DNA of 56,257 nt from Rhodocyclaceae bacterium (GCA_016791115.1 JAEUNL010000037.1:1-56257); one strand, 5' to 3'; positions 15,715 through 25,394 are shown, counted from the stretch's first letter. The notes: generated by a model not told the origin, from the letters alone. Numbers and translations: made by a program.

Positions 15715-18513
15715 ATGACCGCAGCGAACTACGTCTACGCATTCGAGAACGGCGACGGCCGCAACAAGATGCTTCTGGGCGGAAAGGGCGCCAACCTGTG
15801 CGAGATGACGCAGATCGGGCTCAACGTGCCGCCCGGGTTCGTGATCACCACCGAAGCCTGCCTGGCCTATCTGGAGGGAAACAGGCTGCCCGACGGCCTC
15901 ATGGCCGACGTGCGCGAGCAACTGGCCACGGTCGAGCGTAAAACGGGCCGGCGTTTCGGCGGCGCGACCGATCCCTTGCTGGTGTCGGTGCGGTCGGGCT
16001 CTGCGATGTCGATGCCGGGGATGATGGACACCATCCTCAACCTGGGTCTGAACGAAACCACGCTCAAGGGACTGATCGAGGCGACGCGCAATCCGCGCTT
16101 CGGGTACGACGCCTGGCGGCGTTTCGTGCAGCTCTTCGGCAAGGTGGCGCTGGGCGTGGCCGATGCGCCGTTCGACGATGCGATGAGCCGGCTCAAGCAG
16201 CGCGTGCGCGTGACGCAGGACGTGGATCTGTCGGCCGAGGACCTCAAGTCGCTCGCGGACGACTATCTTGCGATCGTGCAGGGGGCGACCGGCAAGCCGT
16301 TTCCCGACGATCCGCAGGAGCAACTCGAAATCGCGATCGGCGCGGTGTTTCGATCCTGGATGGGCAAGCGCGCGGTCGACTACCGGCGCCAGTTCCGCAT
16401 CACGCCGCAGATGGCCAACGGCACCGCAGTGAACGTGGTCGCCATGGTGTTCGGCAACATGGGCAACGACAGCGCGACAGGAGTTGGATTCACACGCAAT
16501 CCGGGTACCGGCGAGAACTTGATCTACGGCGAGTACCTCGTTAACGCACAAGGCGAGGATGTCGTCGCCGGCATCCGCACACCGCGGCCGATTGCCGACA
16601 TGGCGAAGGATCTGCCCGAGATCTACCCGCAGCTGGTCGAGTTGCGCAACAAGCTGGAATCGCACTTCCGCGAGGTGCAGGATTTCGAGTTCACCATCGA
16701 GCGCGGACGCTTGTACTGCCTGCAGACGCGCAATGGCAAGATGAACGCCCAGGCCATGGTGCGCACCTCGGTCGAAATGGCGCGCGAGGATCTGATCTCG
16801 CGCGAGCGGGCGCTGACGCGCATCCAGCCCGCCATGCTCGAGCAACTGCTGGTGCCCACTCTGGCGCCGGGGCACGCTGCCAGCGCGCTCGCATGCGGCC
16901 TACCGGCATCGCCCGGTGCGGCGGCCGGCCGTATCGTGTTCGACGCGGATACCGCCGAAGTGCGCGGCCGCCAGGGCGAACGCGTCGTTCTCGTGCGCGA
17001 GGAGACCAAGCCGGAGGACATCCACGGATTCTTCGCTGCGGTCGGCATCCTCACCAGTCGCGGCGGCAAGACGTCGCATGCGGCCGTCGTTGCGCGCGGC
17101 ATGGGCAAGCCCTGCGTGTCCGGCTGCGAGGCCATCTCGATCAACGTACATGAGCGCGTTGCGCATGTCGGCGGCACGGTCCTGCACGAGGGCGACGTGA
17201 TCACCATCGACGGCACCACCGGCAATGTGTTCGCCGGCCTGATCCCCACCGTCGAGCCGGAGTTTTCCGAAGACCTGCACACGCTGCTCGGCTGGGCCGA
17301 TGGCATGGCGCGGCTCAAGGTGTTCGCCAATGCCGACACGCCGAACGACGCGGCGCGGGCGCGCGCATACGGCGCCACGGGCATCGGCCTGTGTCGCACG
17401 GAGCGCATGTTCAACGATCCGAAGCGCCTGCCCATCGTTCAGGACATGATCCTTGCCGCGAATGTGCAGGAGCGCGAGGCGGCGTTGGCCCGCCTGCTGC
17501 CGATCCAGCGCGAGGATTTCAAGGGCATCTTCCGGGCGATGGATGGCCTGCCGGTCACGATACGGCTGCTCGATCCGCCGATCCACGAGTTCCTGCCGAC
17601 GGCAGCGCAACTCGAGTTCGAGATCGCGCACTTGCACCACCTGGCGCGCGCGGTGAGCAGCATGGACGAATTGCCCGACACCTTGAAGATGCTCGACACC
17701 GATCTGCACAAGTCGCATGTGCATGAACTGGAAAAGCTCTCGACCTCACTGCGCGAATACCGTGATACAGGCCGCGACAATGCGCTGCTCGCACGCAGGG
17801 AGGCGATGCTGCGCAAGGTGCGCCAGTTGTCCGAGGTCAATCCGATGCTGGGTCATCGCGGCGTGCGCCTCGGCATTACGCATCCCGAGATCTACGGCAT
17901 GCAGATCCGCGCCATTCTCGAGGCAGCCGCCGAATGCGGGAAGGAAGGTGTCGCGGTAAGCCCGGAGATCATGGTGCCCCAGGTTGCCGACGTGAATGAA
18001 CTGCGCCGCGTGAAGGCGTTGGTCGATGCGATGCTGCCGGAAGTCGAGGCAGCGTCGGGCGTCAAGGTGTCCTTCAAGTTCGGCAGCATGATGGAAGTCG
18101 TCCGCGCCTGTCTGCGCGCCGGGGAGATCGCCGGCATCGCGCAGTTCTTTTCCTTCGGCACCAACGACCTGACACAGGCCACGTTCTCGTTCAGCCGGGA
18201 GGATGCGGAGAACAAATTCCTGCCCAACTACATCGAGAAGGGCGTCCTCAAGGACAACCCGTTCGAGATTCTCGACGTCAAGGGCGTCGGGCGACTCATG
18301 GACATGGCGGTGCAATGGGGCCGCAAGGCAAGGCCGGACCTCAAGGTCGGCATCTGCGGCGAGCATGGCGGACAGCCCGAGGCGATCCGCTTCTGCCACC
18401 ACGTCGGCCTGAACTATGTGTCATGTTCGGGTCCGCGCGTGCCGATTGCGCGACTGGCCGCCGCGCAGGCGCAACTGATGGAGAAGGATTTCGGGGCGGG
18501 CCTGTTCGATTAG
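15715..18513 (+). CDS. ppdK: Pyruvate, phosphate dikinase
   Basis: PPDK interconverts pyruvate, ATP and phosphate with PEP, AMP and pyrophosphate. The 932 residues fall at the long end of the family range. The N-terminal ATP-grasp domain begins GGKGANLCEMTQIGLNVPPG; the swivelling phosphohistidine domain has GGKTSHAAVVARGMG with catalytic H455 and the regulatory Thr at 453; the C-terminal TIM barrel has the catalytic Cys at 881 in ICGEHGG. ATG 15715 follows AGGAGG; the frame stays open upstream to 15562 but lacks family sequence. In an autotroph the enzyme could make PEP from pyruvate for gluconeogenesis, opposite to the pyruvate kinase in the cbb operon. A structured leader precedes it. Confidence 0.97.
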   Translation: MTAANYVYAFENGDGRNKMLLGGKGANLCEMTQIGLNVPPGFVITTEACLAYLEGNRLPDGLMADVREQLATVERKTGRRFGGATDPLLVSVRSGSAMSMPGMMDTILNLGLNETTLKGLIEATRNPRFGYDAWRRFVQLFGKVALGVADAPFDDAMSRLKQRVRVTQDVDLSAEDLKSLADDYLAIVQGATGKPFPDDPQEQLEIAIGAVFRSWMGKRAVDYRRQFRITPQMANGTAVNVVAMVFGNMGNDSATGVGFTRNPGTGENLIYGEYLVNAQGEDVVAGIRTPRPIADMAKDLPEIYPQLVELRNKLESHFREVQDFEFTIERGRLYCLQTRNGKMNAQAMVRTSVEMAREDLISRERALTRIQPAMLEQLLVPTLAPGHAASALACGLPASPGAAAGRIVFDADTAEVRGRQGERVVLVREETKPEDIHGFFAAVGILTSRGGKTSHAAVVARGMGKPCVSGCEAISINVHERVAHVGGTVLHEGDVITIDGTTGNVFAGLIPTVEPEFSEDLHTLLGWADGMARLKVFANADTPNDAARARAYGATGIGLCRTERMFNDPKRLPIVQDMILAANVQEREAALARLLPIQREDFKGIFRAMDGLPVTIRLLDPPIHEFLPTAAQLEFEIAHLHHLARAVSSMDELPDTLKMLDTDLHKSHVHELEKLSTSLREYRDTGRDNALLARREAMLRKVRQLSEVNPMLGHRGVRLGITHPEIYGMQIRAILEAAAECGKEGVAVSPEIMVPQVADVNELRRVKALVDAMLPEVEAASGVKVSFKFGSMMEVVRACLRAGEIAGIAQFFSFGTNDLTQATFSFSREDAENKFLPNYIEKGVLKDNPFEILDVKGVGRLMDMAVQWGRKARPDLKVGICGEHGGQPEAIRFCHHVGLNYVSCSGPRVPIARLAAAQAQLMEKDFGAGLFD

Positions 18514-18547
18514 GCTGCGGCGGCGCGCCAATCGGGCTCGCCGGATA

Positions 18548-19060
18548 TCAGGGCTTGGCGCCGGCGGCGGAGGAAGTCGGCGTGCGGCCGCCGACGCCCG
18601 GATAGCCGGCGAGGTCGAGCATCTTCTTCCACTGGCCGCGTTCGAAGCCGCGCGCCTTCTGCGTGTTGCCGACGGTGATCGAGGGCACCATGGCGTCCTC
18701 GGAACCAAACACCTTGCGGTAGCCGGCGTGGTCCTCTTCCTTGGTCATCAGCAATTCAGTGTAGGGAATGCCGCGTGAGCCGAGATACTCGCGCGCAAAC
18801 TTGCACTCCTCGACGCAGCTTGGCGCTGTGAATAGCGTGACGGGGTGATCGGCTGCGGCCTTGCGGGCCGTATATGACATGGCGTCGTTGTCGATCACGT
18901 TGCCTGACGGCGAGATTTCCTGGATGTTGCGGGCACCGGGCGGCGGTGGCATGTCGGAGTAGTGGATGATGCCGTCGGCACTTTGCCAGCGCCATGTCTT
19001 CGCTTGCGCGAACGCTGCACCGGCTGCCACGAAGAATATCACCGCCCAGACTGTCTTCAT
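18548..19060 (-). CDS. Exported DUF4124/glutaredoxin-like thiol protein
   Basis: This 170-residue periplasmic protein joins two parts. After a signal peptide (1-18, cleavage after AFA) a short DUF4124 segment (about 20-55, KTWRWQSADGIIHYSD) is followed by a thioredoxin-fold glutaredoxin-like domain (about 72-150). Its redox motif is C82-V-E-E-C86, a CX3C spacing in place of the usual CXXC. The cis-proline segment VPSITVGN is present. The start codon overlaps the stop of the oligopeptidase gene (ATGA), so the pair is translationally coupled. The substrate is unknown. Confidence 0.85.
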   Translation of the reverse strand: MKTVWAVIFFVAAGAAFAQAKTWRWQSADGIIHYSDMPPPPGARNIQEISPSGNVIDNDAMSYTARKAAADHPVTLFTAPSCVEECKFAREYLGSRGIPYTELLMTKEEDHAGYRKVFGSEDAMVPSITVGNTQKARGFERGQWKKMLDLAGYPGVGGRTPTSSAAGAKP

Positions 19061-21099
19061 GCCGTTTCCACCATTCCGTTGTGTCGTAGCAGGGCATCTA
19101 CCCGCGGTTCCCGGCCGCGAAACGCCTTGAAGGATTCTAACGCGGGACGTGATCCGCCGACAGACAGAATTTCGCGCCAGAATCGCTCTCCGGTGGCAGC
19201 ATCGAGTACGCCGTGCGACCCGCGCGCTTCCTCGAACGCCTCGAACGCATCGGCCGAGAGCACTTCGGCCCATTTGTAGCTGTAATACCCGGCGGCATAG
19301 CCGCCTGCAAAGATGTGTGAAAAGCTGTTGGGAAAGCGGTTCCATTCCGGCGGCACGATGACGGCGACTTCGTTGCGCACCTCGTCGAGCAGTTGCTGAT
19401 ACGTCTTGCTTCCCTGCGGGTCGAATTCACTGTGCAGCCGCAAATCGAACAGCGCGAACTCGACCTGCCGCAAGGTCTGCATGCCGCTCTGGAAGTTCTT
19501 TGCCGCGATCATCTTGTCGTATAGCGCACGCGGCATCGGCTGACCCGTATCGACGTGCGCAGTCATTTCCTGCAGCACGTTCCATTCCCAGCAGAAGTTT
19601 TCCATGAACTGCGACGGAAGTTCGACCGCGTCCCACTCGACGCCATGGATGCCCGAAACCGCGAGCTCATCGACCTGAGTCAGCAGGTGATGCAGGCCGT
19701 GGCCCGCCTCGTGGAACAGCGTGATGACTTCATCATGGGTGAACAACGCGGGCTTGCCGCCGACCGGTGCCGAGAAGTTGCAGGTCAGGTAGGCGACCGG
19801 GCGCTGCACCCCGTGGATCGCGCGCCGCCGGGTGATCGCCTCGTCCATCCACGCGCCGCCGCGCTTGGTGTCGCGTGCGTAGAGGTCGAGGTAGAACTGG
19901 CCGATCGTTTCGCCACCGCGCACGATGCGGAAGAAGCGCACATCTGGGTGCCATGTGTATGCCGTGTCGGGTTCGATGCGTACGCCGTAGAGCCCCTCGA
20001 CCACGTGAAACAGCCCCGCGAGCGCCTTGTGTTCCGGAAAATACTGCTTTACTCCCTGTTCGGAGAACGCATAGCGCCTTTGCCGCAGCTTCTCCGACGC
20101 ATAGCCCACGTCCCACGATTCCAGCGTGTCGAGCCCGAGCTCGGATCTCGCGAAGTCGCGCAATTCAGCGACATCCCGCTCGGCAAAGGGGCGCGCCTTG
20201 GCGGCCATGTCGCGCAGGAACGCCGCAACCTGCGCCGGCGATTCGGCCATCTTCGGCACCAGGGAAACTTCGGCGAAGTTCGCATAGCCAAGCATGCGCG
20301 CCTCTTCCTCGCGCAGCTTCAGGATGCGACCGATCAGTGGCGTGTTGTCCCATTCCTTCTTGCCGAATTCCGAGGCGCGGGTGGCATAGGCGCGATACAT
20401 GCGTGCACGCAGATCGCGGTTGTCTGCGTACTGCAGCACCGGGATGTACGAGGGGGCTTGCAGGGTGAACTTCCAGTCGGCGCGCCCGTCTCTTTCTGCG
20501 GCGACGCGTGCGGCGTGCAGCACGTCGTCCGGAATGCCGGCGACCTCGGCGCGGTGTTCGACCCATTCCGCGTGCGCATTGGTGGCGTCGAGCAAATTCT
20601 CGGAGAATTTGGCGGCAAGCCCGGCGAGTTCTTCCTGGATCTGCTGAAAACGTGGCTTCTGATCCTCCGGCAACTCGGCGCCCGAAAGGCGGAAATCCCG
20701 AACTTCGTTGTCGATGATCTTCTGCCGGGCCGGGCTCAGGGACGCGAATGCAGTGCTCTGGCGGATGGCCTTGTACTTGGCGTACAGCGCCAGGTTCTGT
20801 CCGATCTCGGAATAGAACCGCGTGACTTCCGGCAGGTTGGCGTTGTAGGCCTCGCGCCAGTCCGGTACGTCATTGACGCCGTGCAGATGGCTGACCACGC
20901 CCCAGGCACGCGACAGGCGCTCGCTGGCGTCGGTCAGCGGTACGACGAAGTTGTCCCACGTCGGCGGCGCGGAATCGGCGGCCAAGCGCTCGACGAGCGC
21001 GCGATTCTCCTTGAGCAGTTCACCGATGGCTGGGGTGACATGACCGGCTTCGACCGCATCGAAGCGCGGCAGGCCGGAAAAATCGAGCAGGGGATTCAT
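19057..21099 (-). CDS. prlC: Oligopeptidase A (M3 family)
   Basis: This 680-residue cytosolic zinc oligopeptidase degrades short peptides, including cleaved signal peptides. The zinc motif is HEAGH at 463-467 within TLFHEAGHGLHHLL, with the second conserved region GVEWDAVELPSQFMEN downstream, as in the M3A group. The N terminus MNPLLDFSGLPRFDAVEAGHV is typical of PrlC/OpdA. A dipeptidyl carboxypeptidase (Dcp) is the close alternative, but length and N terminus favour oligopeptidase A. It is the first gene of a two-gene unit with the glutaredoxin-like gene. Confidence 0.95.
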   Translation of the reverse strand: MNPLLDFSGLPRFDAVEAGHVTPAIGELLKENRALVERLAADSAPPTWDNFVVPLTDASERLSRAWGVVSHLHGVNDVPDWREAYNANLPEVTRFYSEIGQNLALYAKYKAIRQSTAFASLSPARQKIIDNEVRDFRLSGAELPEDQKPRFQQIQEELAGLAAKFSENLLDATNAHAEWVEHRAEVAGIPDDVLHAARVAAERDGRADWKFTLQAPSYIPVLQYADNRDLRARMYRAYATRASEFGKKEWDNTPLIGRILKLREEEARMLGYANFAEVSLVPKMAESPAQVAAFLRDMAAKARPFAERDVAELRDFARSELGLDTLESWDVGYASEKLRQRRYAFSEQGVKQYFPEHKALAGLFHVVEGLYGVRIEPDTAYTWHPDVRFFRIVRGGETIGQFYLDLYARDTKRGGAWMDEAITRRRAIHGVQRPVAYLTCNFSAPVGGKPALFTHDEVITLFHEAGHGLHHLLTQVDELAVSGIHGVEWDAVELPSQFMENFCWEWNVLQEMTAHVDTGQPMPRALYDKMIAAKNFQSGMQTLRQVEFALFDLRLHSEFDPQGSKTYQQLLDEVRNEVAVIVPPEWNRFPNSFSHIFAGGYAAGYYSYKWAEVLSADAFEAFEEARGSHGVLDAATGERFWREILSVGGSRPALESFKAFRGREPRVDALLRHNGMVETA

Positions 21100-21165
21100 T
21101 GGGGATACGCTCTCTGTCTTGTTGCGTGTGCACGCGATTCTGCCCGATTCGGCAAGCTCGTTCGA

Positions 21166-22059
21166 CTATCTTCGCGATAGCCCGCGCCCGCTGGCCGCGG
21201 CGCGACGCTTGAGGTCATCAATCGCGCCGGCGAGCCGCCCCTGGAAGATCAGATACAGCAGTCCGATCGTCTTCAGGAAAAGCCGTAGCACGAGCAGGCA
21301 GATGACCAGAATTGCAGGCGGAATCAGCGGCGAACCCGGGCCGGATGACGTGGTTGGCGGGAGAAAGCCTTCGCCTTCCGCGACGATCCGCGCGATCAGC
21401 GAGGCGACCAGCAGAACGCCCAGGCCGAACACGTACGAGAATCCGTAGCGTGCGAAGCGCGACGGCGGTTCTGTCAGGTATGTGTCGATGTGGTCGCCGC
21501 GCACGATGACCGCGAATGCAAAGCACGCTGCCACGACCGCGGCCGCCTGGGTCATCGGCGGGAGCGAGAGACGGGCGACGTGGGCGCGCGCGGCGTCGAC
21601 GAGGATGGACGGATCGACCGGGGTGCCAATCGCGAGCAACAGAAGGACGACTAGCATGCTCATCCATATTCCGTGCCCGATCGCGTGCCGTATGACGCTG
21701 ATCAGGCGCGGCACCTGACCGCGTTCCGGCGCCGCGGTGGTGAACAGCATGCGGGCCAGCACGCTGACGTGGTAGAGCATTGCCTCGGCCACGAACATGA
21801 CGAGCACATCGGTTGCGAGCAGCGCACCCTTCCACCATAGCCACGCCGGCCACAAGGTCGCGGCCGCAAATGCGAGGGCGTCAATCAGCGTTGTGCGTGC
21901 CGTGGCCTGCGTGGCCTTGGGCGCCGGATTTGCTGCCGCAGGTCCGTCAGGTTGCGGACGCTGCGAGGGCGCGGCAAGCCGCACGGCGCTTGTTGGGCGC
22001 ATGGCACCTTTCATGCCGTGCAACTGGTCGATTGGGGTCTGTCTGGCCACCGTCGTCAC
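21166..22059 (-). CDS. Uncharacterised multipass membrane protein
   Basis: I do not recognise this 297-residue protein with confidence. Residues 1-55 are Ala/Pro-rich and probably disordered; then six or so hydrophobic segments follow (about 60-80, 85-105, 130-150, 170-190, 210-230 and 245-275). The spacing resembles small DUF6498-like membrane proteins, but I cannot verify that. The end GRLAGAIDDLKRRAAASG is a charged cytosolic tail. A later in-frame Met (MKGAMRPTS, about residue 16) could be the true start. It lies between purC and prlC on the same strand. Confidence 0.7.
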   Translation of the reverse strand: MTTVARQTPIDQLHGMKGAMRPTSAVRLAAPSQRPQPDGPAAANPAPKATQATARTTLIDALAFAAATLWPAWLWWKGALLATDVLVMFVAEAMLYHVSVLARMLFTTAAPERGQVPRLISVIRHAIGHGIWMSMLVVLLLLAIGTPVDPSILVDAARAHVARLSLPPMTQAAAVVAACFAFAVIVRGDHIDTYLTEPPSRFARYGFSYVFGLGVLLVASLIARIVAEGEGFLPPTTSSGPGSPLIPPAILVICLLVLRLFLKTIGLLYLIFQGRLAGAIDDLKRRAAASGRGLSRR

Positions 22060-22130
22060 TCCTTGGAGCGAGCCCCCTGTTACCGCCCCGATCGGTCCCG
22101 CGCGACGCGTGCGCGCTGGACCCTGCGTTT

Positions 22131-23015
22131 TCAGCCGACCAGCCGGGTCAGCGCCTCGCGATACTTCGCAGCCGTTCTTTCCAGGACGTCAGCCGGCAGG
22201 GTCGGGCCGGGCGCCTGCTTGTTCCAGTCCAGGGTCTCGAGGTAATCGCGCACGAACTGCTTGTCGAACGAGGGCGGGCTGATCCCTTCGGCGTAGCCGT
22301 CCACCGGCCAGAAGCGCGAGGAATCGGGAGTCAGCGCCTCGTCGATCAGGTACAGCGTGCCATCCTGGCCGAGGCCGAATTCGAACTTGGTGTCGGCGAT
22401 GATGATGCCGCGACCGATGGCGTAGTCCGCCGCTTCGCTGTAGAGCTGCAGCGCGGCGTCTCGCACTTTCTCGGCCAGCGCCGGGCCGACGAGCTTTTCA
22501 CAGGTTGGGTAATCGATGTTCTCGTCGTGCGAACCCATTTCGGCCTTGGTGGCCGGCGTGAAGATCGGCGACGGCAGCTTGCCGGCCTGTCGCATCTCGG
22601 CGGGCAGCGCGATACCGCACACCTTGCCGGTCAGTTGGTAGTCCTTCCAGCCGGAACCGATCAGGTAGCCCCGCACCACGGCCTCGATCGGCAACGGATG
22701 CAGCCGCCGCACGACGATGGCCCGACCGCGTACCTGGGCGCGCTCGCTTTCACCGGCGACCACCGATTCTGGGTCGATGTCCACGATATGGTTGGGAATG
22801 ATGTGCTTGAGCCGGGTGAACCAGAAATTCGAGACGGCGGTCAGCACCTCGCCCTTGCCGGGGATGGGATCGGGCAGAATCACGTCGAAGGCCGAAAGGC
22901 GGTCGGTGGTGACGATCAGCAGGTGTTTTTCGTCCACCGCGTATATGTCGCGTACTTTTCCGCGACCGACGAGGGGCAGACTCGTGATGCTGGATTCGAA
23001 CAGGGGGTTGGACAC
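22131..23015 (-). CDS. purC: Phosphoribosylaminoimidazole-succinocarboxamide synthase
   Basis: PurC ligates aspartate to CAIR in de novo purine synthesis, using ATP. The 294 residues match the longer proteobacterial/yeast-like form. Visible motifs are [20 protein letters not shown] at the nucleotide site, the [17 protein letters not shown] region, [15 protein letters not shown] and the DTKFEFGL and [12 protein letters not shown] segments at the active site. The gene starts at GTG 23015 ([10 protein letters not shown]); upstream in-frame sequence to 23150 is not family-like. The gene stands alone; no other pur genes are in the window. Confidence 0.96.
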   Translation of the reverse strand: MSNPLFESSITSLPLVGRGKVRDIYAVDEKHLLIVTTDRLSAFDVILPDPIPGKGEVLTAVSNFWFTRLKHIIPNHIVDIDPESVVAGESERAQVRGRAIVVRRLHPLPIEAVVRGYLIGSGWKDYQLTGKVCGIALPAEMRQAGKLPSPIFTPATKAEMGSHDENIDYPTCEKLVGPALAEKVRDAALQLYSEAADYAIGRGIIIADTKFEFGLGQDGTLYLIDEALTPDSSRFWPVDGYAEGISPPSFDKQFVRDYLETLDWNKQAPGPTLPADVLERTAAKYREALTRLVG

Positions 23016-23084
23016 GGCGGCAGATCCTGCGGGCAAAAGCGGATTATACCGGCGTGTGATCGCCGGCTTGGAGGGCATTGCAAC

Positions 23085-23552
23085 ATGAAATCGCGCGACG
23101 ATTCCGCCCCCGGCGGGGAGCCGGCTCACCGTACGCACATGCGTCTGCATCGCCGCCAGACAATGCGCTGGTTATTCCTGGTGCTCGGCTGCCTGTTTGT
23201 CGTGGTCGGCGTGGTCGGCATCTTCGTCCCGCTGCTGCCGACCACGCCCTTCATGCTGGCCGCGGCGGCCTGTTTCGCGCGGGGCTCGGAACGCTTCTAC
23301 GTCTGGCTGTTCCACCATCGCACTTTCGGGCCGATGGTGCGCGAATGGCAGGCCCACCGGAGCATTCCCTGGCGTACCAAGCTCTACGCGATCGCGCTGA
23401 TGGCGGGCACGATGGGCGTCTCGATCGTGTTCTTCGTGCGCCCGCTGGCGCTGCAGCTGGCCGTTGCCGCGTGCGGCGTGTTGCTGGCGCTCTGGATGTA
23501 CCGCATTCCGTCGCGCGATCGGCCGGGCCGGTCAGTAGAGCAGAAAGGCTGA
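23085..23552 (+). CDS. DUF454 (YbaN-like) inner-membrane protein
   Basis: This 155-residue small membrane protein belongs to DUF454, exemplified by E. coli YbaN, with no firm function. The family core is visible: [20 protein letters not shown], the [21 protein letters not shown] stretch broken here at its Pro-Thr, and [11 protein letters not shown]. Three to four membrane segments follow a basic N-terminal stretch of about 25 residues. ATG 23085 is used; internal Met codons at about residues 19 and 27 are alternatives. Its 3' end overlaps the convergent NamZ-like gene by 21 bases. Confidence 0.85.
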   Translation: MKSRDDSAPGGEPAHRTHMRLHRRQTMRWLFLVLGCLFVVVGVVGIFVPLLPTTPFMLAAAACFARGSERFYVWLFHHRTFGPMVREWQAHRSIPWRTKLYAIALMAGTMGVSIVFFVRPLALQLAVAACGVLLALWMYRIPSRDRPGRSVEQKG

Positions 23553-24734
23553 GCGCGCCTCGCGCCATGCCTGCTCGTCCGGATTCGTCAGCGCGTCGAG
23601 ATCGGCCGGCGCGGCGGCCGGGTCGTCCACCCATTCGCGCAGCAGCGCACTGCCATTGATCAGGTCGATCGCCAGCCGGTCGTGCTCGTATTCGTAAGCG
23701 AAGTCGCGCCAGATCGGGTAATCCGGCTGCAGCCGGCGCAGGGCCTTGAAGGCCAGCGCCATCAGGCGCCAGGGCCGGAACGCGTGGTGGTCATAACGCG
23801 CATCCTCGACATGGATCTGCAGGCCGCCATTCAGCGTGCCGGCGTGCTTGTGGAAGGTCGGTTCGAACCAGCAATCGCGCAACCGGCAGCCTTTCAGCCA
23901 GTCTGGCGCGAGCCGCTGCATCTCCTGCCGGATCGCGGCGGCGTCGATGTCCGGCGCGCCAAACAGCTCGAGCGGGCGCGTCGTGCCGCGCCCCTCCGAC
24001 AGCGTGGTGCCCTCGAGCATCACCGTGCCAGCGTAACAGCGCGCCATCCAGAGGTTGGGTGCGTTCGGGCTGGGGTTGATCCAGGTGCGCTCGCCGAGCG
24101 GCCAGCCGAAACCCGGTGCGGAATCGGGCTGCCAGCCCTCCATGGTGACCACCTCGCATTCGACGTCGAGCTTCAGCGTGGCGACGAACCAGCGCGCGAG
24201 TTCGCCCATCGTCAGTCCGTGGCGCATCGGCATCGGCCCGGCACCGACGAAACTTTCCCACCCGTTGCGCAGGGTCAGGCCCTCGGCCGGGCGGCCGGCA
24301 GGGTTCGGCCGGTCGAGCACCCAGACGGCCTTGCGATGGCGCGCTGCCGCTTCGAGCACGTAACGCAGCGTGGTGATGAAGGTGTAGATGCGGCAGCCGA
24401 GATCCTGCAGGTCGACCAGCAGCACGTCGAAGCTGTGCATCATGGCATCGGTCGGCCGCCGCACCTCGCCGTAGAGGCTGAACACCGGAATGCGATGCAA
24501 CGGGTCGACGAAGTCCGGCGACTCGACCATGTTGTCCTGCTTGTCGCCGCGCAGGCCGTGCTGCGGACCGAAAGCCGCCGCCAGCCGCATGTCGGGCAGT
24601 TGCGCGAGCGCGTCCAGCGAGTGGGTCAGGTCCGCGGTGACCGACGCCGGATGGGCGAGCAGGGCGACGCGGCGCCCTTCGAGGGGTGCGCGCAGCGCAG
24701 GTTCCGCCAGCAGGCGGTCGATGCCGAATCTCAT
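23532..24734 (-). CDS. DUF1343 exo-beta-N-acetylmuramidase NamZ-like protein
   Basis: NamZ enzymes (formerly DUF1343) remove terminal MurNAc from peptidoglycan fragments during muropeptide recycling. This 400-residue protein spans the full domain: GIDRLLAEPALRAPLEG, LLAHPASVT, FGPQHGLRGDKQDNM, VFSLYGEVRRPT, LLVDLQDLGCRIYTFITT, the DRPNPAGR block and GTTLSEGRGTTRPLELFGAP. No signal peptide is seen, so unlike secreted Bacteroidetes forms it may act in the cytosol. The start is ATG 24734, which overlaps the stop of the DOMON-like gene by four bases. Extra in-frame sequence to 25064 is inside that gene. Family membership is secure; the substrate is inferred. Confidence 0.9.
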   Translation of the reverse strand: MRFGIDRLLAEPALRAPLEGRRVALLAHPASVTADLTHSLDALAQLPDMRLAAAFGPQHGLRGDKQDNMVESPDFVDPLHRIPVFSLYGEVRRPTDAMMHSFDVLLVDLQDLGCRIYTFITTLRYVLEAAARHRKAVWVLDRPNPAGRPAEGLTLRNGWESFVGAGPMPMRHGLTMGELARWFVATLKLDVECEVVTMEGWQPDSAPGFGWPLGERTWINPSPNAPNLWMARCYAGTVMLEGTTLSEGRGTTRPLELFGAPDIDAAAIRQEMQRLAPDWLKGCRLRDCWFEPTFHKHAGTLNGGLQIHVEDARYDHHAFRPWRLMALAFKALRRLQPDYPIWRDFAYEYEHDRLAIDLINGSALLREWVDDPAAAPADLDALTNPDEQAWREARSAFLLY

Positions 24735-25321
24735 GCAGTCCTTTCCTGGATGGCGCCCGGGTCGATCGCGAGGTCGAGTGCGATCGCAAAGGCATCGCGA
24801 TGGTGGAAATCGGGTTTGCCGGGCCGATGGCGCAACGCCCAGTAATGGAGTGTTCCCCGGGTGTCCTCGACCACGGCGCTCAGGCCGAGCCGCAGGCGGT
24901 CGCCGAACTCTGCCGGAACGTCGACGAGCGCGTCGACATTCAGACTCTGTGCGTCGTGTGTGATGGCGAGCGTCGGGGCGTCGTCGGCCGTTGGCGCTTC
25001 GCAGCGTGTCCGGTAGGCCGAAAAGTCGTAGCGGGCAGATTGTCCGGAGGGGGAGAAATTCCACTCCGCATAAGCTTCGCCGTCCTGGCCGGCGATGAAC
25101 GCCTCACAGCAGGTATGGGCCCACAGCCGATCCCGCGGCGCCGGCGCCTGCGGCGAGGGCAGACGCAGCCGGCCCATTTCGCCGCGCAGCGCATAGCGCA
25201 GCAGCAGCGTGCGTGGTCCGGTAAGCAGTATCGCCACATCGATGGCGTGGACTGCCGCGCAGGGCGTCTGCGCGTGGCAGGCCAGGCTCGCTGCCGCGAT
25301 GGGGACGTTCGACGGAGGCAT
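24731..25321 (-). CDS. DOMON-like domain protein coupled to the NamZ-like gene
   Basis: This 196-residue protein matches the DOMON-like single-domain family that often sits beside cell-wall sugar genes. Telltale phrases are LRGEMGRLRLP, LWAHTCCEAFIA, YAEWNFSPSGQSARYDFSAYR and HYWALRHRPGKPDFHHRDAF. DOMON-type folds bind heme or carbohydrate; a ligand for this subgroup is not established. No signal peptide is obvious. The stop overlaps the ATG of the NamZ-like gene (ATGA), which indicates coupled translation and, by inference, a shared muropeptide or sugar role. The ATG at 25321 is the only in-frame start with family sequence after it. Confidence 0.85.
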   Translation of the reverse strand: MPPSNVPIAAASLACHAQTPCAAVHAIDVAILLTGPRTLLLRYALRGEMGRLRLPSPQAPAPRDRLWAHTCCEAFIAGQDGEAYAEWNFSPSGQSARYDFSAYRTRCEAPTADDAPTLAITHDAQSLNVDALVDVPAEFGDRLRLGLSAVVEDTRGTLHYWALRHRPGKPDFHHRDAFAIALDLAIDPGAIQERTA

Positions 25322-25368
25322 TGTGCGCGGTGATCGGCAAAGGCCGTACTCTACCGCGCGCAGGGCTG

Positions 25369-25394
25369 TAAAGGGCATGCGCAACGCATGCCCC
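25369..25394 (-). terminator. Terminator-like hairpin after the peroxiredoxin gene
   Basis: On the minus strand a GGGCATGCG stem (25393-25385) pairs perfectly with CGCATGCCC (25381-25373) around TTG, followed by TTTA. The T run is short, but the place right after the peroxiredoxin stop supports a terminator. Confidence 0.65.

Noticed and set aside
19555..21180. 541-codon open frame opposite prlC
   Set aside because: It is antisense to a full M3 peptidase; the product shows no domain and has the composition of a frame shadow.
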